In this document: piece after piece, positions 15,092-23,739 of the stretch | Layout of the letters: the number at the start of each line of letters is the position of its first letter | Position numbering within the stretch: the stretch's first letter is position 1 | Assembly: GCF_019160155.1 (NCBI RefSeq) | Contig: NZ_JAFNIH010000042.1 | Span: 1-64,000 of the forward strand | Reading direction: 5' to 3' | From: Pinisolibacter aquiterrae | Lineage (GTDB): Bacteria > Pseudomonadota > Alphaproteobacteria > Rhizobiales > Ancalomicrobiaceae | DNA: 64,000 nucleotides | Made by a program: the position numbers and the translations under genes | Notes under the pieces: model-generated | Databases searched by the model: none | Told to the model about the DNA's origin: nothing | What the model saw: the letters and a program-made list of their open reading frames with translations, nothing else

Positions 15092-15928
15092 TCACTCGAG
15101 CGCGCCGAAGTCTCCGTTCTGATAGGCGGTGAGAGCCCTTGCCAACGCGTCGGCGGAGGCCATCGCCATCGGCCCACGCCAATGGACCGGCTGGCGAAGC
15201 GGGCGCCCCGTAAACACCGCGACCTTCGCGTTGCCCTGCACCGCCCGCAGCGCGATCGCTCGCGGTTCGGTGAGGGCCGGAAAGATCGGGAGCCTTGGCG
15301 CGTCGCCGTCGAAGGGCTCACCATCGACCATCACCGTGCCGTGGACCGGCATGACGAAGGCATTGCGCTCGGCTTCCACCAGCACGATCCGTTCGGCGTC
15401 CGCCTCCAGCGAGACGTCGAGCAGGGTCACATCGGTAGGTGGCGTCAGCGGTGAGCGGGCGCCGGCGAATTCGCCGAGTGGGACCCGCACGCGGACGCCG
15501 GGTCGGCTGCCGACAGGCACGTCTTCCGGCGCCAGACTCAGGGTGAAAGGGGCATCACCCTGTCGTACGGACGGGAGATTGACGAAGATCTGCATCATGT
15601 GCGTCGTCTTGCCGATCCCGGCCGGAACCTCCTCGTGCACCACCCCACGTCCGGCGGCGGTCCAATGGAGGCCGCCGGGTCGGATGAGATTTCGGGTTCC
15701 CAGCGAGTCCCGGTTGTCGATGCCGGTCTCGGCGTCGAGGAACAGATAGGACACGGCCGAGAAGCCGGCGTGCGGATGAGGCGGAAAGGTCGGGCCGCTG
15801 ATCCACGAATGATCGACACCGAGAAACGGATCGATCAGGCCGGCCATCTCGCCGGGATGGAGGCCGAGGGCGCGAAAGTGGCTTCCGCGATTGGACCGCT
15901 GAAGCCGCGCGATCGCGAACCCGCTCAC
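15092..15928 (-). CDS. Pirin family protein
   Basis: A 278-aa bicupin of the pirin family. The metal ligands are present: H51-P-H53 in FPPHPHAGFSAVSYLF, and H98 and E100 in GRGVVHEEV. The C-terminal cupin (about residues 175-275) is the PF05726 type, with a VMPVHGTVMV strand. Bacterial pirins include quercetin 2,3-dioxygenases and redox-sensing regulators; which applies is not decidable. It starts with GTG, overlapping the ene-reductase stop as GTGA, so it is translated together with that gene. Confidence 0.9.
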   Translation of the reverse strand: MSGFAIARLQRSNRGSHFRALGLHPGEMAGLIDPFLGVDHSWISGPTFPPHPHAGFSAVSYLFLDAETGIDNRDSLGTRNLIRPGGLHWTAAGRGVVHEEVPAGIGKTTHMMQIFVNLPSVRQGDAPFTLSLAPEDVPVGSRPGVRVRVPLGEFAGARSPLTPPTDVTLLDVSLEADAERIVLVEAERNAFVMPVHGTVMVDGEPFDGDAPRLPIFPALTEPRAIALRAVQGNAKVAVFTGRPLRQPVHWRGPMAMASADALARALTAYQNGDFGALE

Positions 15929-17007
15929 GACGAAGGCCCCGAGCCATCGGTCCCGCTCATGAAGGGGTAGTCGACGTAGCCCTTCTCGCCCGGCGTGAAG
16001 TAGGTCGTGTGGTCCGGAGCGTTCAGCGGCGCACCCTGACGGATGCGTTCCGGCAGATCCGGATTGGCGAGGAAGGAACTGCCGAAGACCACGGCGTCCG
16101 CGCGCGCAGCCTCGAGCATGGCTTCCGCCGACGCAGCGTCGAGGCCGCCGCCGGCCAGGTAGACGCCCTCGAAGCGCGCCCGCAGCAGCGCGTGGTAGTC
16201 GACCTTGGTGCCGAAGAGCGCGACATGGAGATAGGCGAGACCCCGCCCGGCCAAGTGGTCGACCAGATAGGCGTAGGTCTCCTGCGGGTTCTCGTCGACG
16301 ATGTCGTTGTAGTTCATCTCCGGTGAGATCTTGATGCCGACCCGGCCGGTGCCGGCCTCGGCCACCATCGCGTCGAGCACTTCGAGCACGAAGCGGGCAC
16401 GGCCTTCGATCGAACCGCCATAGGCATCCTCACGCGTGTTGCTGCCGGAGGAGAGGAACTGTTCGGGGAGATAGCCGGATGCGGCATGCAGTTCGACGCC
16501 GTCGAAGCCGGCGGCCAGCGCACGGCGCGTCGCCGCGCGATAATCGGCGATCACCTCGGCGATTTCCGCTAGGCTCAGGGCGCGGGGCGTGACGAAGTCC
16601 ACCTGACCAGTCGCCGTCCAGGTCTGACCGGCCGGCTTGATCGCCGAAGGGGCGACCGGAAGCGCACCCTCGGGCAGCAGCGAGGGGTGAGAGATGCGGC
16701 CGCAATGCATGATCTGCATGAAGATTCGGCCACCGTCGGCGTGAACGGCCTCCGTCACCTGCTTCCACGCTGCGACTTGGGCATCGGTCTCGATACCCGG
16801 CGTCCGCACATAGCCCTTGCCCATCGCCGACGGGAAAACGCCCTCGCTGATGATGAGCCCGGCGCCGGCCCGCTGAGCATAGTAGGTGGCGACCAGATCG
16901 CTCGGCACGCCGACATCGTCGGCGCGCGAACGTGTCATCGGCGCCATGATGAAGCGGTTGGGGATTTCGGCGGAACCGATGCGGGCGGGCGTGAACAGAC
17001 GGCTCAT
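15925..17007 (-). CDS. Old Yellow Enzyme family alkene reductase
   Basis: A 360-aa FMN-dependent ene-reductase (NADH:flavin oxidoreductase / OYE class, NemA-like). The TIM-barrel landmarks are NRFIMAPMTRSRADD near the N-terminus, FMQIMHCGRISHP, FDGVELHAASGYLPEQFLSSGSNTREDAYGGSIEGRARF, and a C-terminal GG..AEAML, FGSSFLANPDLPERI region for phosphate binding. It reduces activated double bonds of electrophiles such as quinones, maleimides and nitro compounds with NAD(P)H. A GAGGAGG site lies about eight bases upstream of the ATG at 17007. First gene of the cluster; the divergent LysR gene at 17111 is the obvious regulator. Confidence 0.92.
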   Translation of the reverse strand: MSRLFTPARIGSAEIPNRFIMAPMTRSRADDVGVPSDLVATYYAQRAGAGLIISEGVFPSAMGKGYVRTPGIETDAQVAAWKQVTEAVHADGGRIFMQIMHCGRISHPSLLPEGALPVAPSAIKPAGQTWTATGQVDFVTPRALSLAEIAEVIADYRAATRRALAAGFDGVELHAASGYLPEQFLSSGSNTREDAYGGSIEGRARFVLEVLDAMVAEAGTGRVGIKISPEMNYNDIVDENPQETYAYLVDHLAGRGLAYLHVALFGTKVDYHALLRARFEGVYLAGGGLDAASAEAMLEAARADAVVFGSSFLANPDLPERIRQGAPLNAPDHTTYFTPGEKGYVDYPFMSGTDGSGPSS

Positions 17008-17065
17008 GGAAAGACCTCCTCGGTGATGACGAAGGGGACGATGAGCCACTTTCATTTTTGGATAA

Positions 17066-17075
17066 ATCCATGGAT
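17066..17075. promoter_or_regulatory. Palindrome in the LysR / ene-reductase divergent promoter
   Basis: ATCCATGGAT is a perfect 10-bp palindrome in an AT-rich stretch within the 103-bp region between the two divergent genes, with a wider GGATA...TATTGG imperfect symmetry around it. LysR proteins bind such dyads at the shared promoter. The binding assignment is inference. Confidence 0.45.
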
Positions 17076-17110
17076 ATTGGAAACATTGATCCGATAATGG
17101 AGCAATCACC

Positions 17111-17983
17111 ATGAACCCGCTGAACGACATGGCGTTGTTCGTCGAAGTCGTGAAGGCCAAGAGCTTCCGCGGTGCGGCCGAGACGATGGGCATGCCGAAC
17201 TCGACACTGTCGCGCCGGATCAGCGAGTTGGAGAAGGTGATCGGCCTGCGCCTTCTCAACCGCACGACACGTCGGATCGAGTTGACCGAAGCCGGGCAGC
17301 TCTATTTCGAGCGCAGCAAGCGCATCGTCGAAGAGGCAAGGCTCGCCCATGAGCAACTCGGCGAATTGTTGGCTCAGCCGAGCGGCGTCGTCCGCGCTTC
17401 CCTGCCGGTGGACTTCGCCACCATTTTTCTCGCCCCCCGCATGGCGGAGTTCGCAAGGCGCTTTCCTGGGATCAGCTTCGACTTCGATCTCACGCCGAGA
17501 CGCGTCGATCTCGTCGCCGAGCCCTTCGACGTGGCGATCCGGATGGGCGAGCTACCGGACTCGAACCTCATCGCTCGGCAGTTGGCGCTGATCCCCATCC
17601 ATCTCTATGCCTCGCCGCGATACCTCGAACTTCACGGCGAGCCGGTCCACCCCCGGGATCTGTCGGGGCACGAGTGCTTGCGGATGCGCACGGCGACCGA
17701 AACGTGGACGCTTCACCACGGCCCTCAAATCGTCGAAGTGGCTGTCGGCGGGCGCTTCCTTTTGAACAATGTCGGCATGATCGAGCGGCTCGCGATCTTC
17801 GACCTCGGGATTGCCATGCTGGCGGATGAAATCGCTGCCAAGGACGTCGCCGAAGGCAATCTGCGGCGTATTCTACCGGATTGGCACTGTCCGCCGGCAC
17901 CGGTCTGGGCGGTGACCGAAACCCGTCTACTGCCGGCGAAGACGCAGCGATTCATCGAATTTTTGCGAGAAAGCCTCGGATGA
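17111..17983 (+). CDS. LysR-family transcriptional regulator
   Basis: A 290-aa LysR protein. The winged HTH is residues 5-65 (MALFVEVVKAKSFRGAAETMGMPNSTLSRRISELEKVIGLRLLNRTTRRIELTEAG in pattern), then the linker helix and the substrate-binding domain of the CrgA type from about residue 90. Regulators of this group commonly stand divergent from ene-reductase or quinone-reductase genes and respond to electrophiles. Here it is divergent from the alkene reductase with a 103-bp shared promoter. It probably controls the ene-reductase, pirin and hydrolase genes. Confidence 0.92.
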   Translation: MNPLNDMALFVEVVKAKSFRGAAETMGMPNSTLSRRISELEKVIGLRLLNRTTRRIELTEAGQLYFERSKRIVEEARLAHEQLGELLAQPSGVVRASLPVDFATIFLAPRMAEFARRFPGISFDFDLTPRRVDLVAEPFDVAIRMGELPDSNLIARQLALIPIHLYASPRYLELHGEPVHPRDLSGHECLRMRTATETWTLHHGPQIVEVAVGGRFLLNNVGMIERLAIFDLGIAMLADEIAAKDVAEGNLRRILPDWHCPPAPVWAVTETRLLPAKTQRFIEFLRESLG

Positions 17984-18028
17984 GATCATCCACTCGACCT
18001 TGGAGAACACCTCCACATCCTCGCGGAC

Positions 18029-18955
18029 CTATCGAGGCGCCAGGTGAATGCCGGCGAGCGTGCAGCGCACCGAACCGCCGGCCTTCTCGATCGTCGGGAT
18101 GTCGAGCGGCATCGGCAGGGCGCTCTCCTCGATCACGGCGATCTGCTCCGGCGTGAGGGCGGCGTGGGCGGTCTGCGACAGCGCGAGAATGCGGCCGTCG
18201 CGGCCCTGAAGCTCGAGCGCATTGCCGGCGAAGGCGCGGATCTGATCGTTGGTCAGCGCCACGACGTCGCGGCCGGAACGTTCGAGCCGGGCGACGATCT
18301 CCGCCCGCCGGCCCGCGTCGGCGATCATGTCGAGACCGATCAGGGCGAAGTCCGTCGCCACGCACATCAGCACGTTGGTGTGATAGATCGGCGCCCCGCT
18401 CTCGTCGCGGGCGTCGAAGACCATCGGCTCGAAGTTGAAATGGGTGGCGAAACGCTCGAGCGCGATCGGGTCGGTGCGATCGGAGCGGGCCGCATAGGCG
18501 ATCCGATCGATGTGGTCGAGCACCATGGCGCCGGTGCCCTCGAGAAAGAGCCCATCGGGCTCCAGGCCCGAATAGTCGATGACGTCCTGGACCCGGTAAC
18601 GCTGCTTCAGCATCTCCAGGACGTCGTTGCGCCGCTCGCGGCGGCGGCTTTCCGCCTTCATCGGATAGACCGCCACGTGCCCGCCGGCGTGGGTCGAGAA
18701 CCAGTTGTTGGGAAAGACGGAGTCGGGCGTCTCGCGCCCCTCGTCCTCGAACAGGTGCACGGTGACGCCGAGGCTCTCCAGCGTCGCAGCCGCCCGCGTG
18801 ATCTCGTCGCGCGCGATCGCCGCGAGATCCTCTCCCGTATCGGCGTGAGACTGGAAGCGGTTGTCGGCGACGGTCTCGGTGTTCACCGTGAAATGGTGGG
18901 GGCGGACCATCACCACGGCGGCCGGCGCCTGGATCGAACGGGCGTGTTTCCTCAT
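18029..18955 (-). CDS. ctlX: Citrulline utilization hydrolase CtlX family
   Basis: A 308-aa amidinotransferase/arginine-deiminase superfamily enzyme of the CtlX type, inferred to hydrolyse citrulline to ornithine. Visible features: MVRPHHFTVN at the start, PDSVFPNNWFSTH with the guanidino/ureido-binding acid, LEGTGAMVLD with a catalytic acid, the YHTNVLMCV histidine region, and the nucleophile Cys298 in SVRCTLAGIHL. The ATG overlaps the stop of the ornithine cyclodeaminase gene as ATGA. Coupling to ornithine cyclodeaminase explains the pathway: citrulline to ornithine to proline. The symbol rests on family pattern and context rather than experiment. Confidence 0.85.
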   Translation of the reverse strand: MRKHARSIQAPAAVVMVRPHHFTVNTETVADNRFQSHADTGEDLAAIARDEITRAAATLESLGVTVHLFEDEGRETPDSVFPNNWFSTHAGGHVAVYPMKAESRRRERRNDVLEMLKQRYRVQDVIDYSGLEPDGLFLEGTGAMVLDHIDRIAYAARSDRTDPIALERFATHFNFEPMVFDARDESGAPIYHTNVLMCVATDFALIGLDMIADAGRRAEIVARLERSGRDVVALTNDQIRAFAGNALELQGRDGRILALSQTAHAALTPEQIAVIEESALPMPLDIPTIEKAGGSVRCTLAGIHLAPR

Positions 18956-20016
18956 GGGCGAGTTCCTCGTTCACCGGCGCGCCGGAGCATGCCGAAGAGG
19001 TCGCGGGGGTCGTCGGGATCGGCGATGATGTCGATGGGTTGGTGGAAGCCCGTCCCCGGCAGGCGATCGCGGACCCAGCGCAGCGCCGAGAAGTCTTCGA
19101 CGGCGAAGCCGACGCTGTCGAACAGGGTGATCCGACGCGCGTCCCGCCGTCCGGCCGCTTCGCCGCGCACCACGCGCCAGAGCTCGGTGACCGGATGGTC
19201 GGCATCCAGCTGCTGGATTTCGCCTTCGATGCGCGTCTGCGGCGGATATTCGACGAAGATGTCGGAGCGCAGGAGAATGTCGCGCGCCAGTTCCGTCTTG
19301 CCCGGGCAGTCGCCGCCGATGGCGTTGATGTGGACGCCGTCGCCGATCATGTTGTCGGTGAGGATCGTCGCATATTGTTTGTCGGCGGTGCAGATGGTGA
19401 TGATCTCGGCCCCCTCGACGGCGGCTTGCGACGAAGGGCAGCACACGACGTCGAGACCGGAGCCCGCGAGATTGCGGGCGGTCTTGGCGGTCGCCTTCGG
19501 ATCGATGTCCCACAGGCGTACCGTTTCGATCCCGACGACGGCCTTCATGGCGAGCGCCTGGAACTCGGCTTGGGCGCCGTTGCCGATCATCGCCATGACC
19601 CGAGCGCCCCTCGGCGCCAGATGGCGCGCCGCCATGGCCGAGGTCGCCGCCGTGCGCAGGGCGGTGAGCAGGGTCATTTCGGTGAGCAACAGCGGATAGC
19701 CGGTCGCGACGTCGGCCAGCAGCCCGAAGGCGGTGACCGTCTGCAGGCCCTCGGCCATGTTCCGGGGGTGACCGTTGACATACTTGAAGCCGTAGATCTC
19801 GCCATCCGAGGTCGGCATCAGTTCGATCACGCCTTCGCGCGAGTACGAGGCGACGCGTGGCGTCTTGTCGAAGCTCTCCCAGCGCCGGAAGTCGGCTTCG
19901 ATCGCGTCGGTCAACTCGACCAGTGCCGGCTCGATGCCGACGTGATGGACGAGACGCATCATGTTCTCGACGCTGACGAAGGGGATCAGGGCGCGGTCGG
20001 ACGGTGCTTGCGGCAT
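18952..20016 (-). CDS. Ornithine cyclodeaminase
   Basis: A 354-aa ornithine cyclodeaminase / mu-crystallin family enzyme converting ornithine to proline and ammonia with internal NAD cycling. The substrate side carries MPTSDGEIYGFKYVNGHPRN; the Rossmann domain has the dinucleotide motif MAMIGNGAQAEFQ and ITICTADKQYATIL. The length fits the longer bacterial ornithine-specific form rather than short alanine-dehydrogenase relatives. First gene of a two-gene operon with ctlX. The divergent Lrp/AsnC regulator 131 bp away is the likely control. Confidence 0.9.
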   Translation of the reverse strand: MPQAPSDRALIPFVSVENMMRLVHHVGIEPALVELTDAIEADFRRWESFDKTPRVASYSREGVIELMPTSDGEIYGFKYVNGHPRNMAEGLQTVTAFGLLADVATGYPLLLTEMTLLTALRTAATSAMAARHLAPRGARVMAMIGNGAQAEFQALAMKAVVGIETVRLWDIDPKATAKTARNLAGSGLDVVCCPSSQAAVEGAEIITICTADKQYATILTDNMIGDGVHINAIGGDCPGKTELARDILLRSDIFVEYPPQTRIEGEIQQLDADHPVTELWRVVRGEAAGRRDARRITLFDSVGFAVEDFSALRWVRDRLPGTGFHQPIDIIADPDDPRDLFGMLRRAGERGTRP

Positions 20017-20087
20017 GCTGGGCTTCCTCTGTCGAGGGAGAAGCCTACATGCGCGGGGATGCTCGCCGAAATCGCAAAACAGTGCTG

Positions 20088-20102
20088 ATTCGCATATCGA
20101 AT
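20088..20102. promoter_or_regulatory. 15-bp dyad in the ornithine cyclodeaminase / Lrp intergenic region
   Basis: ATTCG-CATAT-CGAAT is a symmetric site with an AT-rich centre, of the length and type bound by Lrp/AsnC proteins. It lies in the 131-bp divergent region, about 45 bp before the regulator's start. Assignment to the adjacent regulator is inferred. Confidence 0.5.
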
Positions 20103-20147
20103 TGGACTAAACGTATAGCTTGACCATACATTACGTCAGAGACCGAC

Positions 20148-20585
20148 ATGGACATCGTGAAATACATCCCCGACGAACTCGATCGCCGGATCATCGGCCA
20201 TCTGCGCACCGACGGGCGCGCGTCGCTGGCCAAGCTGGCGGCGGCGATGGGGGTGGCGCGCGGCACCGTGCAGAACCGGCTGGACCGGCTCGTCGAAACG
20301 GGCACGCTTCTCGGCTTCACCATCCGGGTGCGCGACGACTACGACGACCGCACCGTCCGGGCGGTGATGATGGTCGAGGTGGTGGGCAAGTCGACGACCC
20401 AGGTCATTCGCCGGTTGCGCGGCATCCCGGAGATCCAGTCGTTGCACACCACCAACGGCAAATGGGATCTCGTCGCCGACATCCGCGCCGGGAGCCTGTC
20501 GGACTTCGACCGGGTCCTGCGCGAGGTGCGCACCATCGAGGGAGTGTCGAACAGCGAGACGAGCCTTCTGCTCAGCACCGTCTGA
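20148..20585 (+). CDS. Lrp/AsnC-family transcriptional regulator
   Basis: A 145-aa Lrp/AsnC protein. An N-terminal winged HTH covers residues 8-65 (LDRRIIGHLRTDGRASLAKLAAAMGVARGTVQNRLDRLVE), followed by the RAM/AsnC ligand domain with VMMVEVVGKST and the GKWDLVADIRAGSLSDFDRVL strand-helix. Such proteins respond to amino acids as octamers. Being divergent from ornithine cyclodeaminase and ctlX, it likely senses ornithine, citrulline or a related amino acid and switches the catabolic operon. Confidence 0.92.
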   Translation: MDIVKYIPDELDRRIIGHLRTDGRASLAKLAAAMGVARGTVQNRLDRLVETGTLLGFTIRVRDDYDDRTVRAVMMVEVVGKSTTQVIRRLRGIPEIQSLHTTNGKWDLVADIRAGSLSDFDRVLREVRTIEGVSNSETSLLLSTV

Positions 20586-20758
20586 GGACCGGCGGCGCGG
20601 AGTTGCGCGGCCTGTCAGCCCGTGGCGAAAGACAGAAAGCACTAGCTTCCAGCCTGTGTGTATTCGGCTGACGTCCGATCGACGCCAGTCACGAAAGGCG
20701 GGTTGGCGAGGTCGTCGAAGCGACCCGAGCCTATGGCAAACATGGCACAGCTCAAGGA

Positions 20759-21025
20759 TCAGACGGCCCTCAACGCAGTGGCGCGATAACGCCCGTAGCC
20801 GACCTTCGCCAGCAGTCCCTCCTCGCACATTTTGGAGAGATAGCATCGTGGAATGCCAATCTCGGTGAAATCGCGGGTGCGTACCTCGCCCCGCTCTCGT
20901 ACGAGCGCAACCGCTCGATCCCGCAACGATAGTGGTCGCCCTCCGTCGAGACGTAGTGCTCTTGCACGGTCTCGGTCACGTTTTCGCATTTGGCGCGACT
21001 GTGGCGCGTCCCCGCGTAGCGCCAT
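20759..21025 (-). CDS. AbiEi-like winged-helix protein (antitoxin-type), possibly truncated
   Basis: About 88 aa in the form chosen. The C-terminal 55 residues, SLRDRAVALVRERGEVRTRDFTEIGIPRCYLSKMCEEGLLAKVGYGRYR in pattern, match the winged-helix domain at the N-terminus of type IV AbiEi antitoxins and related regulators. In full-length antitoxins a larger C-terminal domain follows; here the protein stops right after the wing and there is no AbiEii nucleotidyltransferase toxin next to it. Upstream sequence is Arg-rich in all frames, so the start (21025, alternatively 20989) is uncertain. Probably a free-standing regulator or a remnant. The flanks 20586-20758 and 21026-21274 hold no further supported gene. 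Confidence 0.45.
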   Translation of the reverse strand: MALRGDAPQSRQMRKRDRDRARALRLDGGRPLSLRDRAVALVRERGEVRTRDFTEIGIPRCYLSKMCEEGLLAKVGYGRYRATALRAV

Positions 21026-21274
21026 GGCGAATTCGTATTTCTCGGCTTCATCGGCCCCGCCGAGCCAGTTTCCTTCGAGGGGTCCGACGGCCGTCGTCGG
21101 GCCCCTCGTCGCATTCGGGCCCGTTTTCCGGCCCGATCGCTCGGCCCCCACGTTCCCGCCCCGCGCCGGCGTTACGAATCCCGCCACGATCGCGAAACAT
21201 CACCGGACCGCCTCGTCGCCGTTCGCGCAAACCGCTATCCTCGCCCGATCGGTCCTCGGCCTCAGGGGTTTTTC

Positions 21275-22831
21275 ATGCGCTCGCACCATCCGCGACCCTC
21301 CGCTCTTCCCCGGTTCGCCCGCCTCGCGCTCGTCCCGGCGGTGCTCCTGCCCTTCGCCGGCGGCCCCGCCGCCGCCGACCCCGCCGAGGTCGACCGGCTG
21401 AAGACGATGCTCGAATCCTATGTCGGCCACCCCGCCGCGGGCGAGCCGAGTGCCGTCGCCGTCACCCAAGTCGGCGAGGACTACGAGATCGCCGTCGATC
21501 TCGACCGCCTCACCGCGCCGCTGAAGGCGCTCGGCCTCGACGCCCGCCTCGGCCGCAACGTCTCGCGCCTCACCCGCCGGTCCGACGGCACCTGGGCCTG
21601 GCGCGGCGACACGTTCGACCCCTGGAGCTGGAGCGCCGCCGGCCAGACCGGGCGCCTCGCCTTCCAGGGCTACCATGCCGAGGGCATCTTCGATCCCGCC
21701 CTCGCCGCCTTCCGCACGCAGACGATGACGATCGACCGGATCGCCAGCGAGCAGACGGTCCCGCCCGAGGGCGAGACCCCGCGCATCGCCATCGCCAAGA
21801 CCGACGAGGGCGTGCGCCTGACCGCCTCGGCCGCCCCCGCCGCCTCCGGCGCCGGCGTCGACGCCACCGTCGTCCAGACCACGCGCTCCACCGCCGAAAC
21901 CTTCTCGCTGAGCGAGGGCCTCGCCCAGGGCATCCCCGACATGGAGGCGACGCTGAAGGTCGCCTCGACCCGGATCGAGGCGAACATCGACGGCTTCCGC
22001 ACCGACCCCTTCCTCGCGATGTGGCGCCATCTCGTCGCCCATCACGCCCCCGAGGACTTCAAGGCCGGTCAGGCCGCGCTGAAGGCGCGCATCGCCGATC
22101 TCGGACCGCTCTTCGAACATCTCCACGAGACCGCGAGCGCCGACGGCATCGAGTTCGAGACCCCGGTCGGCTTCGGCTCGATCGGCCGCGCCTCGATCTC
22201 GCTCGACACCGCCGGCGCGACGGAAATTGGCAAGGTCGACTTCACTCTGGCGCTGACCGGCGTCGAACTGCATTCGCTGTTCATCCCCGGTTGGGCCGCG
22301 CGCCTGATCCCGACCGACGTCACCCTGCACGCCACCGCCTCCGGCTGGAACGCGAAGAACGCCCTCGCCGCCTTCCTGGAGAAGGCCGACTTCGCCGCCG
22401 AGAAGCCGCTCTCCGACGAGGCTTCGGCCGAGATCCGCGATCTCCTGCTGCCGCAGGGCACCTTCGAGATCGACTTCTCCGGCAATCGCATCCACGCCTC
22501 GAGTTGGGACATGACCCTCGACGGCCACCTCACGGCCGGCGAGATCGGCGCCACGGGCTCGATCACGATCCGCGCGGTCGGCCTCGACGCCGCCGCCAAC
22601 GCCCTGCGCGACCCCAAGGCCGGGCCGGAGGCCGCCAAGGCCGCCGCCGAGATCGAACAGGCGATCAGCCTCGCCGAGGCCCGCGACGGCGCCCTCTGGT
22701 GGCGCTTCGACTTCGACGGCACCGCCGTTTCGGTCAACGGCCACACCCTGGTCGAGGGGGCGACGCCGAAGAAGAAGGGCGGCCCCGGCGAGAGCCCGGC
22801 GAAGCCCGAGGGAGGCGGCACGAAACTGTGA
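21275..22831 (+). CDS. Predicted periplasmic protein of unknown function
   Basis: A 518-aa protein with an N-terminal Sec signal: basic MRSHHPRP start, hydrophobic LALVPAVLLPFAGGP and an AAA-type cleavage site near residue 35. The mature part is rich in beta-strand patterns with repeated TLKVAS, FTLALTGVEL, FEIDFSGN and GSITIRAVGLDAAANAL segments, resembling the DUF2125/YdgA-like group of envelope proteins. The tail is Lys/Gly/Pro-rich and disordered. No catalytic motif was seen. Neighbours (CbiX-like protein, RimO) give no functional hint. The family assignment is tentative. Confidence 0.7.
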   Translation: MRSHHPRPSALPRFARLALVPAVLLPFAGGPAAADPAEVDRLKTMLESYVGHPAAGEPSAVAVTQVGEDYEIAVDLDRLTAPLKALGLDARLGRNVSRLTRRSDGTWAWRGDTFDPWSWSAAGQTGRLAFQGYHAEGIFDPALAAFRTQTMTIDRIASEQTVPPEGETPRIAIAKTDEGVRLTASAAPAASGAGVDATVVQTTRSTAETFSLSEGLAQGIPDMEATLKVASTRIEANIDGFRTDPFLAMWRHLVAHHAPEDFKAGQAALKARIADLGPLFEHLHETASADGIEFETPVGFGSIGRASISLDTAGATEIGKVDFTLALTGVELHSLFIPGWAARLIPTDVTLHATASGWNAKNALAAFLEKADFAAEKPLSDEASAEIRDLLLPQGTFEIDFSGNRIHASSWDMTLDGHLTAGEIGATGSITIRAVGLDAAANALRDPKAGPEAAKAAAEIEQAISLAEARDGALWWRFDFDGTAVSVNGHTLVEGATPKKKGGPGESPAKPEGGGTKL

Positions 22832-22925
22832 CGATCGCCCGCGTCGACGATCCCCCCTGGACGAATACCGAACGCACCCCATCTGAGTGCGTTCGAACCC
22901 TTCGCCCTCTCGTCGAGGCCCGTCG

Positions 22926-23684
22926 ATGACGCCAGCCGCCCCGCTCCCGCGCCCGCTCCTCGTCGTCGCCCATGGCGACGGCGGATCGGATCCACGCGAC
23001 GAGACGGTGCGCCTCCTCGCCGAGCGCCTCGCCCGCCGCCTCGACGTCCCCGTCGACTGGGCGACGCTGAAGCGCCCGGTCACCTTCGCCGAGGCCCGCG
23101 CCCGCCTCGCCGCCGCCCTCGGCCGCGCCGGCGACGACGGCCTCGGCCCGGTGCTGATCTACCCCTTGTTCATGGCCGAAGGCTTCTTCGTGCGGGTGAA
23201 ACTGCCGAAGCTCCTCGCCGAGAACGGTTTCACCGAGACGGCGATGTTGCCGGTCTTCGGCCTCGACCCCGGTCTCGTCGATCTCATCGAGCATCGCCTG
23301 CGCGCCGTCGCCTCGATGCAGGGCGGCCGCACCCCGGCCGATCTGACGATCGCCCTCATCGCCCACGGCTCGGCCTCGGGCGACGCCGGCAGCCGGCTGG
23401 CGAGCGAGGCGATCGCCGCCACCCTGCGCGCCCGCCTCGGCGCCGACATCCACCTCGGCTTCATCGAGGAGGAACCGTTCTTCGATCGGGTCATCGTCGA
23501 GAAACGCGCCGGGATCGTCGTCGGCCTCTTCGTCTCCGCCGGCACCCACGCCCTCGACGACGTCGCCGCCCATGTCGCGCGGATCCCGTCGGTGCGCCAT
23601 CACGTCGACGCCATCGGCCGCGACGCCGGGGTCGCCGACCTCGTCGAACGGGCGATCGCCGCGGAATCCGCCTTCATCGAGTGA
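22926..23684 (+). CDS. CbiX-like sirohydrochlorin chelatase family protein
   Basis: A 252-aa protein with two CbiX/SirB-type half domains: residues 8-125 ([16 protein letters not shown], then [22 protein letters not shown]) and 135-250 ([16 protein letters not shown], then [21 protein letters not shown]). The His residues in AHG and in the GTHA region of the second half are the usual metal-handling positions; the first half has MAEGFF in place of GxH, so one site may be inactive. Likely a cobalt or iron chelatase of tetrapyrrole synthesis, or a relative. No other cobalamin genes are nearby. An in-frame GTG at 22887 is an alternative start. Confidence 0.75.
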   Translation: MTPAAPLPRPLLVVAHGDGGSDPRDETVRLLAERLARRLDVPVDWATLKRPVTFAEARARLAAALGRAGDDGLGPVLIYPLFMAEGFFVRVKLPKLLAENGFTETAMLPVFGLDPGLVDLIEHRLRAVASMQGGRTPADLTIALIAHGSASGDAGSRLASEAIAATLRARLGADIHLGFIEEEPFFDRVIVEKRAGIVVGLFVSAGTHALDDVAAHVARIPSVRHHVDAIGRDAGVADLVERAIAAESAFIE

Positions 23685-23739
23685 CTTTCGGCGCGACGCG
23701 CCTTGCATTCGCGGCGCCGCGCCGCCACAAGCACGAGCC

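Noticed and set aside
20759-21187. Complete type IV toxin-antitoxin locus
   Set aside because: Only the winged-helix part of an AbiEi-like protein is present and no AbiEii-type toxin gene lies next to it.
21200-23083. A 627-residue minus-strand frame
   Set aside because: Gly/Arg/Glu-rich shadow of the periplasmic protein gene and the start of the CbiX-like gene.
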